The notes: generated by a model not told the origin, from the letters alone. A stretch of 64,000 nucleotides of DNA from Bacillus sp. SORGH_AS_0510 (GCF_030818775.1 NZ_JAUTAU010000001.1:516001-580000), one strand, 5' to 3'. Positions 1 through 9,099 are shown, counted from the stretch's first letter. A program made the numbers and translations.

Positions 1-239
1 AGATCAATCGTCAGCGACAAGATGACGGTTAATAATCCTCCTAAAAGAAGACGTGCCGTTCGCTCCTTATCCCTGAAAATGAACCACGCAATCCAAGGGA
101 CAATAAATAAGGCCAATCCAAACCACCATTGCCAGGTGGAAAGGAAATCCTCTCTCACTGCTTTTGCAAACAACGAACTGACTTCTGTTAATTGATGATA
201 CGCTTTTTCTGATAGAGCGATTCCGTCCTCAAATGCCAT
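1..239 (-). CDS. Partial small membrane protein, probably CBO0543 family
   Basis: The first 79 codons of a minus-strand gene whose 3' end lies outside the window. The ATG at 239 follows an AGGAG ribosome binding site. The protein starts MAFEDGIALSEKAYHQL, then has a tryptophan-rich start (WQWW) and two hydrophobic segments at about residues 37-54 and 62-79, split by a basic loop (FRDKERTARLL). The pattern matches the N-terminal half of the CBO0543-like proteins elsewhere in this window, most closely the one at 27041-27580. Function unknown. Family assignment rests on pattern only, because the C-terminal half is missing. Confidence 0.55.
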   Translation of the reverse strand, partial: MAFEDGIALSEKAYHQLTEVSSLFAKAVREDFLSTWQWWFGLALFIVPWIAWFIFRDKERTARLLLGGLLTVILSLTID

Positions 240-325
240 CTGTATAACAACTCCTGAAAACCATAGTTAATGGTATTTTTTTCATCAAAGAAGACTTTTA
301 TACAGGGTGGGAAGTAGCTTTTTTA

Positions 326-361
326 CAAAAAAAGAAAGCCGCTTAAATAGCGACTTTCTTA
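326..361 (-). terminator. Terminator of ahpC-ahpF
   Basis: On the minus strand a stem AAGAAAG-CGC / GCG-CTTTCTT is followed by a run of seven T just past the ahpF stop codon. Confidence 0.75.
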
Positions 362-365
362 GTCA

Positions 366-1895
366 TTAATTTCGGATGAGGTAATCAAACGCACCTAATG
401 CGGCGGTTGCACCTGATCCCATCGAGATAATGATCTGCTTATATGGGCTGTTCGTACAGTCACCGGCAGCAAACACGCCAGGTAGGTCGGTCGCGCCATG
501 CTTATCAACGATAATCTCACCGAAGCGAGTGCGCTCAAGCGTTTCACCTAACCATTCTGTGTTTGGTACAAGGCCGATCTGAACAAAGACACCTTGTAAT
601 TCTACGTGATGCTCTTCACCTGTCGCGCGGTCAACGTAAGAAATGCCGTTTACTTTATCGGTACCGGTAATTTCTTTCGTTTGAACGTTGGTTAGGACAG
701 TCGCGTTAGGCAGGCTGTGCAGACGGTCTTGAAGGACAGCATCCGCCTTCAGCTCAGGATTGAATTCAAGCAAGGTCACATGATTCACGATCCCTGCAAG
801 GTCAATCGCGGCTTCGACACCAGAGTTCCCTCCGCCGATAACGGCAACGTCTTTACCTGCGAACAATGGACCGTCACAATGTGGACAGTAAGCAACACCT
901 TTGTTTTTGAACTCGGCTTCACCAAGGACACCGACATTACGCCAGCGGGCACCTGTTGAAAGGATAACAGTCTTACTCTTTAACACTGCACCATTCTCGA
1001 GTTCCACTTCAATTAGGTCTTTCTTTTGCAGACCTTTGGCACGTTGTAAATTCATGACATCAATGCCATAGTCCTTTACATGTTCCTCAAGGCTGGCTAC
1101 AAGCTTAGGGCCTTCGGTATGCTTCACACTGATGAAGTTTTCAATACCTAAAGTGTCCATCACTTGACCGCCAAACCGCTCAGCAACAATACCCGTACGA
1201 ATTCCTTTACGAGCTGCATAGATGGCTGCACTTGCACCGGCTGGTCCGCCTCCGACAACAAGGACATCGTACGGATCTTTATCAGCAAATTCCGATGCAT
1301 CAGGACCAGTGCCCATCTTAGCAAGAATCTCTTCAAGGGACATACGGCCGCTGCCAAAAGCTTCACCGTTCAGGAATACAGTAGGTACAGCCATGATTTC
1401 TTTGCTTTCGACTTCATCTTTGAAAGCAGCACCGTCAATCATGGTATGAGAAATGCCAGGATTGAGGACACTCATCACGTTCAATGCTTGTACAACATCA
1501 GGACAGTTATGGCAGCTTAGGCTGATATATGACTCGAAGTGATAGGTACCCTTAATGCTTTTCACCTGGTCAATGACTTTCTGATCAACCTTTGGCGCTC
1601 TTCCGCTCACCTGAAGGAGAGCAAGCACTAACGAAGTAAACTCGTGTCCTAGTGGAACACCGGCAAAAGTGATTCCTGTATCTTCACCGAGACGGTTCAC
1701 GCTAAAGCTAGGCGTCCGGTCTAATGTGGCATGCTCAACTTTAATGTGGGAAGACATTGAAGCCAATTCGTTTACTAAAGCGGTCATGTCACGAGAGACT
1801 TCATCGTCACTTGAGCTTACTTTTAGTAAAATATCGCCTTCCAACAGTTGAAGATACTGTGCTAATTGGGCTTTTATATCTGCATCTAATAACAT
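366..1895 (-). CDS. ahpF: Alkyl hydroperoxide reductase subunit F
   Basis: A 509-residue NADH-dependent flavoprotein disulfide reductase that passes electrons to AhpC so that it can reduce organic peroxides and H2O2 in the cytoplasm. Residues 1-200 form the double thioredoxin-like domain with CHNC (Cys128, Cys131). An FAD-binding GGGPAG motif starts near residue 214, the redox CPHC lies near 342-345 followed by the NAD-binding GGGNSG, and the C-terminal FAD motif (FAAGD) is present. The length is normal for AhpF. The ATG at 1895 follows AAGGAG with 8-nt spacing. It lies 12 bp downstream of ahpC and must share its PerR-type control. All key residues are present. Confidence 0.97.
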   Translation of the reverse strand: MLLDADIKAQLAQYLQLLEGDILLKVSSSDDEVSRDMTALVNELASMSSHIKVEHATLDRTPSFSVNRLGEDTGITFAGVPLGHEFTSLVLALLQVSGRAPKVDQKVIDQVKSIKGTYHFESYISLSCHNCPDVVQALNVMSVLNPGISHTMIDGAAFKDEVESKEIMAVPTVFLNGEAFGSGRMSLEEILAKMGTGPDASEFADKDPYDVLVVGGGPAGASAAIYAARKGIRTGIVAERFGGQVMDTLGIENFISVKHTEGPKLVASLEEHVKDYGIDVMNLQRAKGLQKKDLIEVELENGAVLKSKTVILSTGARWRNVGVLGEAEFKNKGVAYCPHCDGPLFAGKDVAVIGGGNSGVEAAIDLAGIVNHVTLLEFNPELKADAVLQDRLHSLPNATVLTNVQTKEITGTDKVNGISYVDRATGEEHHVELQGVFVQIGLVPNTEWLGETLERTRFGEIIVDKHGATDLPGVFAAGDCTNSPYKQIIISMGSGATAALGAFDYLIRN

Positions 1896-1907
1896 ATGAA
1901 AAACTCC

Positions 1908-2471
1908 TTAAATTTTACCTACAAGATCAAGGCTTGGCTTAAGTGTTGCAGCGCCTTCTTTCCATTTCGCTGGGCAAACTTCACCTGGGTTGTTACGTAC
2001 ATATTGAGCAGCTTTAAGCTTGCTAACAACAGTGCTAGCGTCACGGCCGATGCCGCCTGCGTTGATTTCAACAGTTTGAATGATACCGTCTGGATCGATG
2101 ATGAATGTTCCGCGCTCAGCAAGGCCATCTTCTTCGTTTAATACGTCGAAGTTACGAGAGATACGTTGTGATGGGTCACCAATCATTACGTACTCGATTT
2201 TGCTGATAGCTTCTGAATGGTCATGCCATGCTTTATGTGTGAAGTGAGTATCAGTTGAAACAGAATATACTTCAGCGCCAAGCTCTTTTAGAGTTGCATA
2301 TTCGTTTTGAAGGTCTTCTAATTCAGTAGGGCATACGAATGTGAAATCTGCTGGATAGAAGCAAACAACACTCCATTTACCTTTTAAGTTTTCTTCGCTA
2401 ACAGTGATGAAATCTCCGTTGTGGAAAGCTTGTGCTGTGAATGGTAGGACTTGTTTACCGATTAATGCCAT
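1908..2471 (-). CDS. ahpC: Peroxiredoxin AhpC
   Basis: A 187-residue typical 2-Cys peroxiredoxin that reduces peroxides. The peroxidatic Cys47 lies in DFTFVCPTE and the resolving Cys166 in EVCPAKW, as in the AhpC/Prx1 family. The start follows AGGAGG with good spacing. It is the first gene of the ahpC-ahpF operon. A palindromic PerR-type box lies about 80 bp upstream, which fits peroxide-induced derepression. Confidence 0.98.
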   Translation of the reverse strand: MALIGKQVLPFTAQAFHNGDFITVSEENLKGKWSVVCFYPADFTFVCPTELEDLQNEYATLKELGAEVYSVSTDTHFTHKAWHDHSEAISKIEYVMIGDPSQRISRNFDVLNEEDGLAERGTFIIDPDGIIQTVEINAGGIGRDASTVVSKLKAAQYVRNNPGEVCPAKWKEGAATLKPSLDLVGKI

Positions 2472-2548
2472 GATTTTTTCCTCCTAAAATTTGCTTGGTT
2501 TTGTTTTTTAATAGTTTGAATGAATAACCTGCAAGGCTATTCTGTTGA

Positions 2549-2563
2549 TTAGAATAATTCTAA
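2549..2563. promoter_or_regulatory. PerR-type box upstream of ahpC
   Basis: TTAGAATAATTCTAA is a perfect 7-1-7 inverted repeat and matches the Fur/PerR-family box form TTATAATNATTATAA. It sits in the ahpC promoter region. PerR is the usual regulator of ahpCF in Bacillus, so a PerR box is favoured over a Fur box. Confidence 0.8.
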
Positions 2564-2703
2564 TTCAATAACTATTATTATACAGTACTTATTGCATTGT
2601 CAAGTATGTAGCACCATCTTTTATTATAGCCTACTTTTGACAAATAATTTCGAAATTAGTATCGCAATTTTGTGAAAAATTATACTGAGAATAGAAATGG
2701 AAA

Positions 2704-2727
2704 GGAAGCACGTGGGCGCGTGCTTCC
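2704..2727 (-). terminator. Hairpin terminator after the sigma/anti-sigma operon
   Basis: The stem GGAAGCACG / CGTGCTTCC lies 16 bp past the stop of the minus-strand gene, followed on that strand by a pyrimidine-rich tract. The T-run is short. Confidence 0.55.
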
Positions 2728-2742
2728 TAGGGAGGTGCAGAT

Positions 2743-3783
2743 CTATTTAATTTGTTCGTCATTTATGCCTAAAATCTGAAGGGTGTATGGTTGTGCATAT
2801 TCCTTATCCAGCGCGGCTTTGACCTCATTTCGAATCTGGGTAGCTTTTTTCAACTGCTCCTTATCAAAGGTGTCAATCGATGCTTTGATAGTTATTACGA
2901 GTTGACCCTCAGTTGAGAATTTAAAATATTCTACTTGATAGTCTTTTTTGGAAACCAAGTCTTCAAAAATGGTATAAAGATCACGTTTTAGCTTGGTGTC
3001 GGCATCCATCTGTGTGCGAATATCCAGAGGAAACTCATTGTAATTTTCTTTTTGATAGCTTTGAATAATCGCACGAATCTCATTTACGTGTGTTTCTGTT
3101 TCAGGAAGGATCACGAAAATTTCTTTCATTTGTCTGTTCATTCCTACGAAGTCCACCTGATATCCTTTTTCTTTAATTAGCTTTTCCATTTCTTTCGCTT
3201 GTTGTTTTATGATCAGGTTGATCCGAATCATCGATTTATATAAATCTTCATTAACAGGAATGGTTTCGATTGATTTTGCATAGTATCCTTTTTCATCTAG
3301 GATGTCATTTAAAAGCTTTTCCACTTTTGTTTTATTTTCTAAGTTGTAGCTCGTGTCTTCTAATTGGATGACGACGGTATCGGGATCATCGCCGATTTGT
3401 TCCCAGCCCATGCCCATAGTTTGGATGTTAATCCCCATTTTCAGAGCTTCCTCCCTTAAGGTTTCAAAGACAGGTTTCTGATTTTTTTCTGGAAGTGTGC
3501 CTAATGGTTGAGTCTCTGTTTTAAGGAACACATCTTTTAAAAATGGAATTTTTTCCGCCATTTTAGCCATTGCAGGAGTGACAAAGGTTGATCCGAACAG
3601 GAGGGTGCCAACCGCTGCAAGGCCTGCGAGTGTGCCGATTAGTTTCTTGCGTTTCTTTTTCACTACCGGGTTCATTTCGGTTACATTTTCTTCTTTTTTG
3701 GCTTGTTGGATTCCCTTATACATCGCAGCCATTACTTCATCCGGAACAGGAATATTCTCAAATTCTTGTTTGATTGGATTCAT
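2743..3783 (-). CDS. Membrane-anchored anti-sigma-like protein (DUF4030-like)
   Basis: 346 residues. A cytoplasmic N-terminus of about 47 residues is followed by a run of basic residues (KKKRKK) and one membrane segment at about 49-72. The rest is a long extracytoplasmic region rich in charged residues. The start overlaps the stop of the upstream ECF sigma gene (ATGA), so the two are translationally coupled. This layout is that of an anti-sigma factor holding its sigma factor at the membrane. The outer domain resembles what I recall of DUF4030 proteins encoded beside sigma factors in Bacillus. No zinc-binding HxxxCxxC anti-sigma motif is visible in the N-terminal segment, so the anti-sigma role is inferred from context. 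Confidence 0.7.
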   Translation of the reverse strand: MNPIKQEFENIPVPDEVMAAMYKGIQQAKKEENVTEMNPVVKKKRKKLIGTLAGLAAVGTLLFGSTFVTPAMAKMAEKIPFLKDVFLKTETQPLGTLPEKNQKPVFETLREEALKMGINIQTMGMGWEQIGDDPDTVVIQLEDTSYNLENKTKVEKLLNDILDEKGYYAKSIETIPVNEDLYKSMIRINLIIKQQAKEMEKLIKEKGYQVDFVGMNRQMKEIFVILPETETHVNEIRAIIQSYQKENYNEFPLDIRTQMDADTKLKRDLYTIFEDLVSKKDYQVEYFKFSTEGQLVITIKASIDTFDKEQLKKATQIRNEVKAALDKEYAQPYTLQILGINDEQIK

Positions 3784-4292
3784 GACAATTCCTCCTTACG
3801 ATACTCGTATCTGATTTTCTCTAACGCTCGGTAAATCTTAGATTTCACTGAACTGATAGGGGATTCGAGAATGTCCGCAACCTCCTGGAAGGTATATTCT
3901 TGGTAATACTTTAGGCAAATTAACTTCTTTTCCTCTTCATTTAACATAGTCATTAGCTCTTGTAAAAATAAACTGGCGTACTTTTCTTCCTTGTGCCCGG
4001 TGATCCATTCCTCGTTAAGGCTTAATTCGACTACTTTTTTGGCCTTTCTAAGAAAATCGATCGAAGCGTTGATCGTAATTTTAATAATCCAGGTTTTAAA
4101 ATAATTCAATTCCTTCAAAGATTTCCTGCTTTTAAACGCTCGATAGGCGACCTCTTGCACAATGTCCAATGCGTCCGCTTGATTTTTTGCATAGAAATAC
4201 GCCATCCGATAGATGGAAGCTTTATGTGTTTCAAATAAACGGATAAACCGTTCCTCATCTAAGACCTCTTCATTTTGCTGCGAATTCACCAT
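3780..4292 (-). CDS. ECF-type RNA polymerase sigma factor
   Basis: A 170-residue sigma-70 family protein with the extracytoplasmic-function layout. Region 2 covers about residues 9-75 (FIRLFETHKASIYRMAYFYA, then DALDIVQEVAYRAF). Region 4 covers about 105-160, with the helix-turn-helix EYTFQEVADIL-SPISSVKSKIYRAL. It directs RNA polymerase to a small regulon, probably in response to an envelope signal sensed by the downstream membrane protein. The two genes overlap by 4 nt. The cognate promoter was not recognised. Confidence 0.93.
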   Translation of the reverse strand: MVNSQQNEEVLDEERFIRLFETHKASIYRMAYFYAKNQADALDIVQEVAYRAFKSRKSLKELNYFKTWIIKITINASIDFLRKAKKVVELSLNEEWITGHKEEKYASLFLQELMTMLNEEEKKLICLKYYQEYTFQEVADILESPISSVKSKIYRALEKIRYEYRKEELS

Positions 4293-4392
4293 TTTCCACC
4301 CCTTTTTCTTTCTCTACACTATTTGACGTGGAGTCCTTTGATTTAGACGAAACTTTTTTTAAAATAATTCAATTATGTATAAAAATAGAAAA

Positions 4393-4420
4393 GGCAGAGG
4401 GAATTTTTATTCCCACTGCC
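4393..4420 (-). terminator. Terminator of the PfpI-family gene
   Basis: On the minus strand GGCAG-GGGA / TCCC-CTGCC forms a stem with a short loop, followed by TTTTCTATTTTT. It begins right after the stop codon. Confidence 0.75.
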
Positions 4421-4426
4421 TCTATA

Positions 4427-4942
4427 CTAACCTAATATTCGCAAGCTCTCTTCGACAAAATCCGGTATATCTTCCGGTTGTCGGCTGGTGACCAGCTGAT
4501 TCTGACAGACGACGACTTCCTTGTCATGCAAATTCCCGCCTGCATTCTTTAAATCTACATGAATCGATTTATAGCCTGTGACATCGCGTCCTTGAAGTGT
4601 TTCTGCTGTAATCAGCAGCTGTGGTCCGTGGCAAATCGCTAACACCGGTTTTTTCGCATCCATGAACGACTTGGCGAAAGTGACAAAACGCTCATCCGCC
4701 CGGAGAATGTCCGGTGAAAATCCACCTGGAATGAAGAGGGCATCAAAGTCCTCTGGAGAGACATCATCAATGCTTTCATCAATGGTGACTTCACTCTGTC
4801 CCTGCTTGCCCTTCACCGTTTTCCCTTTTTCCATTTCGATGACAGTGATAGTATGGCCCTTCTCCTGAAAGGCCTGCACCGGATCTGAATACTCGGAGTC
4901 CTCGAAATGATCCGTTACCACAACAGCAATTCGTTTACCCAT
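4427..4942 (-). CDS. DJ-1/PfpI family protein (YfkM-like general stress protein)
   Basis: 171 residues of the class I glutamine-amidotransferase-like fold. The nucleophile elbow AICHGPQ places Cys104 and His105 as in PfpI/YfkM proteins, and PGGFSPD lies near residue 73. Members are linked to general stress and to deglycation or peptidase activity; the substrate cannot be read from sequence. An in-frame GTG at 4951 overlaps the AAGGAG ribosome binding site, so the ATG at 4942 (8-nt spacing) is the start. It is divergent from the PrsW-like gene, with a 20-21-bp array between them. Confidence 0.9.
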   Translation of the reverse strand: MGKRIAVVVTDHFEDSEYSDPVQAFQEKGHTITVIEMEKGKTVKGKQGQSEVTIDESIDDVSPEDFDALFIPGGFSPDILRADERFVTFAKSFMDAKKPVLAICHGPQLLITAETLQGRDVTGYKSIHVDLKNAGGNLHDKEVVVCQNQLVTSRQPEDIPDFVEESLRILG

Positions 4943-5059
4943 TACAATCACTCCTTATATCAGTTTCAGTAGTAAAGTACCCTTCATTTTATGGTTTCAA
5001 ACGCACAGTTGCATGATTTTAGTGTAAAATTACACCTTGATTTAACGTTGTTGGGTAAA

Positions 5060-5152
5060 TATCAGCGAATTTTGGATACTTATCAGCGAATTTTCCGTTT
5101 TATCAGCGAATCTGGCAATTTATCAGCGAATTTTTACTTTTATCAGCGAATC
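5060..5152. repeat. Intergenic array B1: TATCAGCGAAT motif, 20-21 bp period
   Basis: Five direct copies of TATCAGCGAAT begin at 5060, 5081, 5101, 5121 and 5141. The 8-10 bp after each motif vary. The array lies between two divergent genes. The same motif recurs at 22613-22700 (opposite orientation) and 47676-47770. No coding frame is maintained. Confidence 0.9.
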
Positions 5153-5229
5153 AACAAAAACCTAATATAACAACGGCAAAAAGGGGAAAGTAAAGGATAA
5201 ATTGTTTTTTGAAAAGAGGGGAATCCAAA

Positions 5230-6318
5230 ATGAAATGCCCGGAATGTGATTATGTCAGTCAGAATGAGGGGCGCTACTGTATCAATTGCGGCCACACCTA
5301 TATAAAGGAAGGTGAAACGCAACAAGATTCAAGCAGCCTTTTTTATGAATTTGCCACCTATGTGGATGCGGTTCCGAAACAGCTGCGTTCGGTGGAGCCG
5401 AAATTCCAAAATATTTTCTCACGCGTGTTCCGTAAGCATAGTGAGCTAGAGGCAGAACGGCTGTTTATCGTCGGAACGGCGCTTACCACGCCTAAAATTG
5501 GCGAAGTGAAGGAAACATGGCCCAAACCCTGGTTGTTTGCCAGAGTCTTTCTATTTGCTTTGCTTGCATTCGTAGGCTTGTACGTAGGGGTGAACTATTT
5601 TAAAAATATCAACTTTATTCCGGGGCTAATCATTGTCGGCGCGTTTGCGGTGCCCATTTCAACACTCATCTTCTTTTGGGAAATGAACGCTCCGCAGAAT
5701 ATTGCTATTTATCGAATCATTTATGTAGTTTTCATCGGCGGGATCCTCTCGATGCTGGTTGCCCTAGTGTTTTTTAACATTCTAAAAAACAACATTAATC
5801 CGATTACAATTGGGATTGTGGAAGAGCTGGCCAAAGCGCTCGTCGTCATTTTTTTCGTGCGAACGAGAAAATATCGCTATATTCTCAATGGACTCTTGTT
5901 AGGGGCTGCGGTGGGAGCGGGATTTGCGGCGTTCGAAACGGCGGGTTATTCGCTAAGAGCCTTGTTATCGGGCAGTTTTCCTGGTCTGTATTCCACCATT
6001 CTGGTGCGCAGTTTCCTGGCTCCCGGCGGGCATGTTGCTTGGGCGGCATTAACGGGGGCTGCCTTCTGCCGAGTACAAGGGAACCAAACCTTTGAAATGA
6101 ACATGCTGTTCAAACCAAGGTTTATCCGTGTCTTCGCACTTGTTGTGTTGATGCATGCTTTATGGGACACTCCTATACCAGGAATGTTTCCTGTTGGACA
6201 AATCTTCCTGATGCTCGTATCATGGGTTGTAGTTTTTCTCATGATTCGCAGGGGCTTAAAGGAAATTGCCAATAAGAAAGTGCAATTGAGCAGCTTACCA
6301 TTCGAGCCCACATCCTAA
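5230..6318 (+). CDS. PrsW-family intramembrane metalloprotease with zinc ribbon
   Basis: 362 residues from ATG 5230. An upstream in-frame ATG at 5209 lacks a ribosome binding site, whereas AGAGGGG lies 8 nt before 5230. The N-terminus has CPEC and CINC (a four-cysteine zinc ribbon), then a linker and about eight membrane segments. The PrsW/CAAX-protease-like signature is present: EELAK, FETAGYS, and two late histidines in HVAWAAL and MHALWD. PrsW in B. subtilis cleaves the anti-sigma factor RsiW at site 1. This protein is longer, and the added zinc ribbon suggests a different partner. Whether it acts on the nearby ECF anti-sigma is unknown. Confidence 0.85.
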   Translation: MKCPECDYVSQNEGRYCINCGHTYIKEGETQQDSSSLFYEFATYVDAVPKQLRSVEPKFQNIFSRVFRKHSELEAERLFIVGTALTTPKIGEVKETWPKPWLFARVFLFALLAFVGLYVGVNYFKNINFIPGLIIVGAFAVPISTLIFFWEMNAPQNIAIYRIIYVVFIGGILSMLVALVFFNILKNNINPITIGIVEELAKALVVIFFVRTRKYRYILNGLLLGAAVGAGFAAFETAGYSLRALLSGSFPGLYSTILVRSFLAPGGHVAWAALTGAAFCRVQGNQTFEMNMLFKPRFIRVFALVVLMHALWDTPIPGMFPVGQIFLMLVSWVVVFLMIRRGLKEIANKKVQLSSLPFEPTS

Positions 6319-6335
6319 CGAAAGAAGGGCTGGAT

Positions 6336-6725
6336 TTGATTACCTACAAATGCCTCCATCATGTAAGTTTGACAGTAACTGATTTGGAAAAAGCAAAAGC
6401 GTTTTATAGTGGGATTTTATGTTTAAAGGAAATCCAGCGGCCCGATTTTGATTTTCCCGGTGCCTGGTACGAAATCGAGGGACAACAGCTTCACTTAATC
6501 GTCGACCCTTCTTCACAGACGATTCGCCAGGATAAACGGTTGTCCAGCCGAGAAGGCCACTTTGCGCTAAGAGTCGCGAACTACAAAGACACGCTTCAGT
6601 GGTTAAAACAGAACGAAGTAGAAGTCCTTGAAAAACCAACCTCCAAAAGCGGCTTCGCTCAGATTTTCTGCGCCGACCCCGATGGCAATCTGATTGAATT
6701 GAATGTGGACCAGAAAGATCTATAA
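6336..6725 (+). CDS. VOC (glyoxalase/bleomycin-resistance) family protein
   Basis: 129 residues from a TTG start preceded by AGAAGGG at 6-nt spacing. It opens with LHHVSLTVTDLEKAKAFYSGIL, ends with DPDGNLIELNV, and has two beta-alpha-beta-beta-beta halves. His9 and the final Glu are positioned as metal ligands. Substrate unknown. It follows the PrsW-like gene by 17 bp and may be cotranscribed. Confidence 0.88.
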   Translation: MITYKCLHHVSLTVTDLEKAKAFYSGILCLKEIQRPDFDFPGAWYEIEGQQLHLIVDPSSQTIRQDKRLSSREGHFALRVANYKDTLQWLKQNEVEVLEKPTSKSGFAQIFCADPDGNLIELNVDQKDL

Positions 6726-6756
6726 AAAAGGCTGCCTTGTTGGCAGCCCTTTTTAT
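6724..6756. terminator. Bidirectional terminator
   Basis: GGCTGCC-TTGTT-GGCAGCC is flanked by an A-run and a T-run, between a plus-strand and a minus-strand gene that converge. Confidence 0.85.
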
Positions 6757-7550
6757 TAAATTTTTTCAAACATTTCACTAGGAATTCGTTTCTGTGAAGA
6801 ACGATTTATATAAAAATAGATGAGAAGGTCGCCAGTCCATAACTCATCAATAGCATCATCAGCCATAGTGGGACTGGGCAGGAAGGCTAATCCTTTTCCT
6901 TGCGTGACATACTCCTTAATCAGTGAATAGGAATCCACATGATGGAGTTTTCGCAGGGAGAGTCCATGCTTCTCTAAAAAGGTAACGGTATGACTGCGAA
7001 AAGGACAATGCGGGTCATGACTAACGAAGAAATACTCACTGGAATAATCATGAACAGCTTTGCCAGCTGCCTTTTGTAAGCTCATCGAAAGGTGGGTACG
7101 ATACACTTCTTCGAGGGCAGGATCCGAATGGTTCGTGTAGGTAATGATCATATCGGCTTTTTGTTGACGTAACAATGGCAGCAAATGGCTACTTTGATCA
7201 ATAATGAGTTGATACTTCATAAAATCTTCTTCGATGCGATTCTTTAAAAAGGAGGACAAGATTGATTGGGATGTGCCAATCCGATACGTCTCGCTGCTCA
7301 TTGTAATTTCACGTTTGGCTTCTTCTACTAAATGTAATATTCGCTTCGAATACTCCAGCAGGATCTCTCCAGATGGAAGTACCGAAATGCCCTTGTTATT
7401 CCTATGCAATAAGGGGGTCGCTAGCTCATCTTCGAGTTTTTTGATTCTTTCCGATACATTTGGTTGCACATATCCTAATGCCTTAGCGGCTTTCGAAATG
7501 GATCCCTCATCTACTACTGTTTTAAAAATAACCAGATCGTTTAACTCCAT
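6756..7550 (-). CDS. LysR-family transcriptional regulator
   Basis: 264 residues. The N-terminal winged helix-turn-helix (residues 1-60: FKTVVDEGSISKAAKALGY, then QPNVSERIKKLE) is typical of LysR. Residues 90-264 are the substrate-binding domain. It is somewhat shorter than the usual 290-300, mainly at the C-terminus. It is divergent from the DUF4865 gene at 7665, so that gene is its most likely target. Ligand unknown. Confidence 0.92.
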   Translation of the reverse strand: MELNDLVIFKTVVDEGSISKAAKALGYVQPNVSERIKKLEDELATPLLHRNNKGISVLPSGEILLEYSKRILHLVEEAKREITMSSETYRIGTSQSILSSFLKNRIEEDFMKYQLIIDQSSHLLPLLRQQKADMIITYTNHSDPALEEVYRTHLSMSLQKAAGKAVHDYSSEYFFVSHDPHCPFRSHTVTFLEKHGLSLRKLHHVDSYSLIKEYVTQGKGLAFLPSPTMADDAIDELWTGDLLIYFYINRSSQKRIPSEMFEKI

Positions 7551-7664
7551 GTAACTTCCCTTCCCCCATCATTTAAAATGATACCAACAATCACTAACAC
7601 CTATTTTACATTATAGAAACCAAAAGTTACCATTATTTTATAGAGTGTAAGAGGAGTGGAACGT
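7551..7664. promoter_or_regulatory. Divergent promoter region of the LysR and DUF4865 genes
   Basis: This 114-bp AT-rich gap separates a LysR gene from a divergent gene, the usual place for a LysR operator. No single T-N11-A box could be picked out with confidence. Confidence 0.45.
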
Positions 7665-8234
7665 ATGATAGGAATGCAATATAAGATTATTTTACCAACA
7701 GATTATGATATGGAGATTATTAGACGGCGAGTACATGAAAACGGACATAAGACCGATGGATTTCCAGGATTGTTGTTTAAAGCCTATTTAACTACAGAAA
7801 CCGGGAAAAACGGAGGCCTGAACAATTCCTATGCACCTTTATATATCTGGAATACAGCAGAAGGAATGAATTCGTTTGTATTTGATGGTTATTATGACAA
7901 CATATTAGCTTCATTTGGCTGGCAGCATATTAACATTGGCGTCCCTTTGAGTGTGTCATTGGAAGAGGAGTTTGTAAAAAGTAGCTACGCAGTTGAATAC
8001 GCTGGGAGCATTCCGGAACAGAAATCATTAACCGATGTTACATTCACTAGGGCGGACCAATACGTTAATAATGCAGAACAAAAACTAGGCGATTTCTTAA
8101 TCTATAACCCCGACAAATGGGGATACAGCCACTTCAGCTTCTATAAAAACAAACCAGAAATCACCCCCGTGAGCGGCATAACCCTATACGAAATCCTACA
8201 CATAAGTGGTGGGGACAGACCCCCGGCGCTTTAA
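7665..8234 (+). CDS. DUF4865 family protein
   Basis: 189 residues from ATG 7665, with GGAG 8 nt upstream; a GTG at 7656 overlaps that site. MQYKIILPTDYDMEIIRRRV and FPGLLFKAYL match DUF4865 as I recall it, a family often encoded beside LysR regulators and related to mono-oxygenase-like ferredoxin-fold proteins. The last residues (about GGDRPPAL) are encoded by the palindromic repeat that starts at 8211, so the native C-terminus has been replaced or extended by the repeat. Confidence 0.75.
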   Translation: MIGMQYKIILPTDYDMEIIRRRVHENGHKTDGFPGLLFKAYLTTETGKNGGLNNSYAPLYIWNTAEGMNSFVFDGYYDNILASFGWQHINIGVPLSVSLEEEFVKSSYAVEYAGSIPEQKSLTDVTFTRADQYVNNAEQKLGDFLIYNPDKWGYSHFSFYKNKPEITPVSGITLYEILHISGGDRPPAL

Positions 8235-8392
8235 CGCTTAACTCCACTGGGGGACAGACCCCCGGCGCTTTAACGCTTAACTCCACTGGGGGACAGACCC
8301 CCGGTGATTTAATGCTTTGCCCCTCTGGGGGACAGACCCCCGGTGCATTAACGCTTTGCCCAGCCGGGGGACTGTCCCCCATTAGTCCCCCA
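8211..8392. repeat. Palindromic repeat A1, five tandem units of 39 bp
   Basis: GGGGAC(A/T)G(A/T)CCCC units occur at 8211, 8250, 8289, 8328 and 8367 with an exact 39-bp period. Each is followed by a conserved CGGCGCTTTAACGC-like segment. The first unit contains the stop codon of the DUF4865 gene. Apparent reading frames through the array are a by-product of the 39-bp (13-codon) period. Confidence 0.92.
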
Positions 8393-8498
8393 TTAACTTT
8401 CTTAAGAATTTCGTAAGGTTTGGTTAATATAAATGAAATTTCTTCGGATTAGAATAAGAAACAGATAGGGCAATGGGAGAGTAGAGGGGGAAGATAAA

Positions 8499-9071
8499 AT
8501 GAAGATGGATATAGGTTCGTTTGCAGAGGTTGCTTTTTATTTATGGTTGTTTTCGGAGATTGGAATATTTATCGTATCGAAGCGCCAGCGGAAAAATGTG
8601 GATGCGGAGAATAAAGATAAGGGATCTTTTTGGTTGATTACGATTGGCATATTTGCTTGTGTGTTCGTGAATCAGGTGTGTAATTCGATGAAGCTCGGCT
8701 ACGTCGATTCCACCTTTTCGAATGTGGGTTCAGTGTTAATGATCGTTGGAGTAGCTATTCGACTTTGGGCGGTTGCGGTGTTAGGCAGGCATTTCTCTTT
8801 GGTTGTCTCTGTTGACTCCAAGCAGAAGCTGATTCAGCGTGGTCCGTATCGAGTGCTGCGTCATCCTTCCTATACCGGTTTATTTTTAGCTTTTGCAGGG
8901 ATGGGTCTTGCGTTTAATACTTGGGTGGGCTCTCTCATTATGGTGGTCTTTTTCATCGTGGTGTTTAGTTACCGTATTCGTGTAGAAGAAAAGGCCTTGT
9001 CCGAAAACTTCCCTGAGGAATATCCTGGGTACATTCAAAAGACAGCGAGAATCATTCCGTTTGTTTGGTAA
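8499..9071 (+). CDS. Isoprenylcysteine carboxyl methyltransferase-like membrane methyltransferase
   Basis: 190 residues with about five membrane segments. The C-terminal half carries the ICMT/PEMT signature RGPYRVLRHPSYTGLFL and a late EE pair (VEEKALSENFPEEYPGYI). These enzymes methylate lipophilic or membrane-bound substrates with S-adenosylmethionine; bacterial substrates are mostly unknown. In B. subtilis a relative (YpbQ) is paired with a type III polyketide synthase, but none is encoded here. The gene stands alone and ends in a terminator. Confidence 0.85.
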   Translation: MKMDIGSFAEVAFYLWLFSEIGIFIVSKRQRKNVDAENKDKGSFWLITIGIFACVFVNQVCNSMKLGYVDSTFSNVGSVLMIVGVAIRLWAVAVLGRHFSLVVSVDSKQKLIQRGPYRVLRHPSYTGLFLAFAGMGLAFNTWVGSLIMVVFFIVVFSYRIRVEEKALSENFPEEYPGYIQKTARIIPFVW

Positions 9072-9073
9072 AA

Positions 9074-9099
9074 GAGGGTTACTGCGGTAACCTTTTTTT
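9074..9099 (+). terminator. Terminator after the ICMT-like gene
   Basis: GGTTAC-TGC-GGTAACC is followed by seven T, 4 bp past the stop codon. Confidence 0.85.

Noticed and set aside
8161..8382. Minus-strand frame through repeat A1
   Set aside because: It only reflects the 39-bp period and antisense of the DUF4865 gene end.
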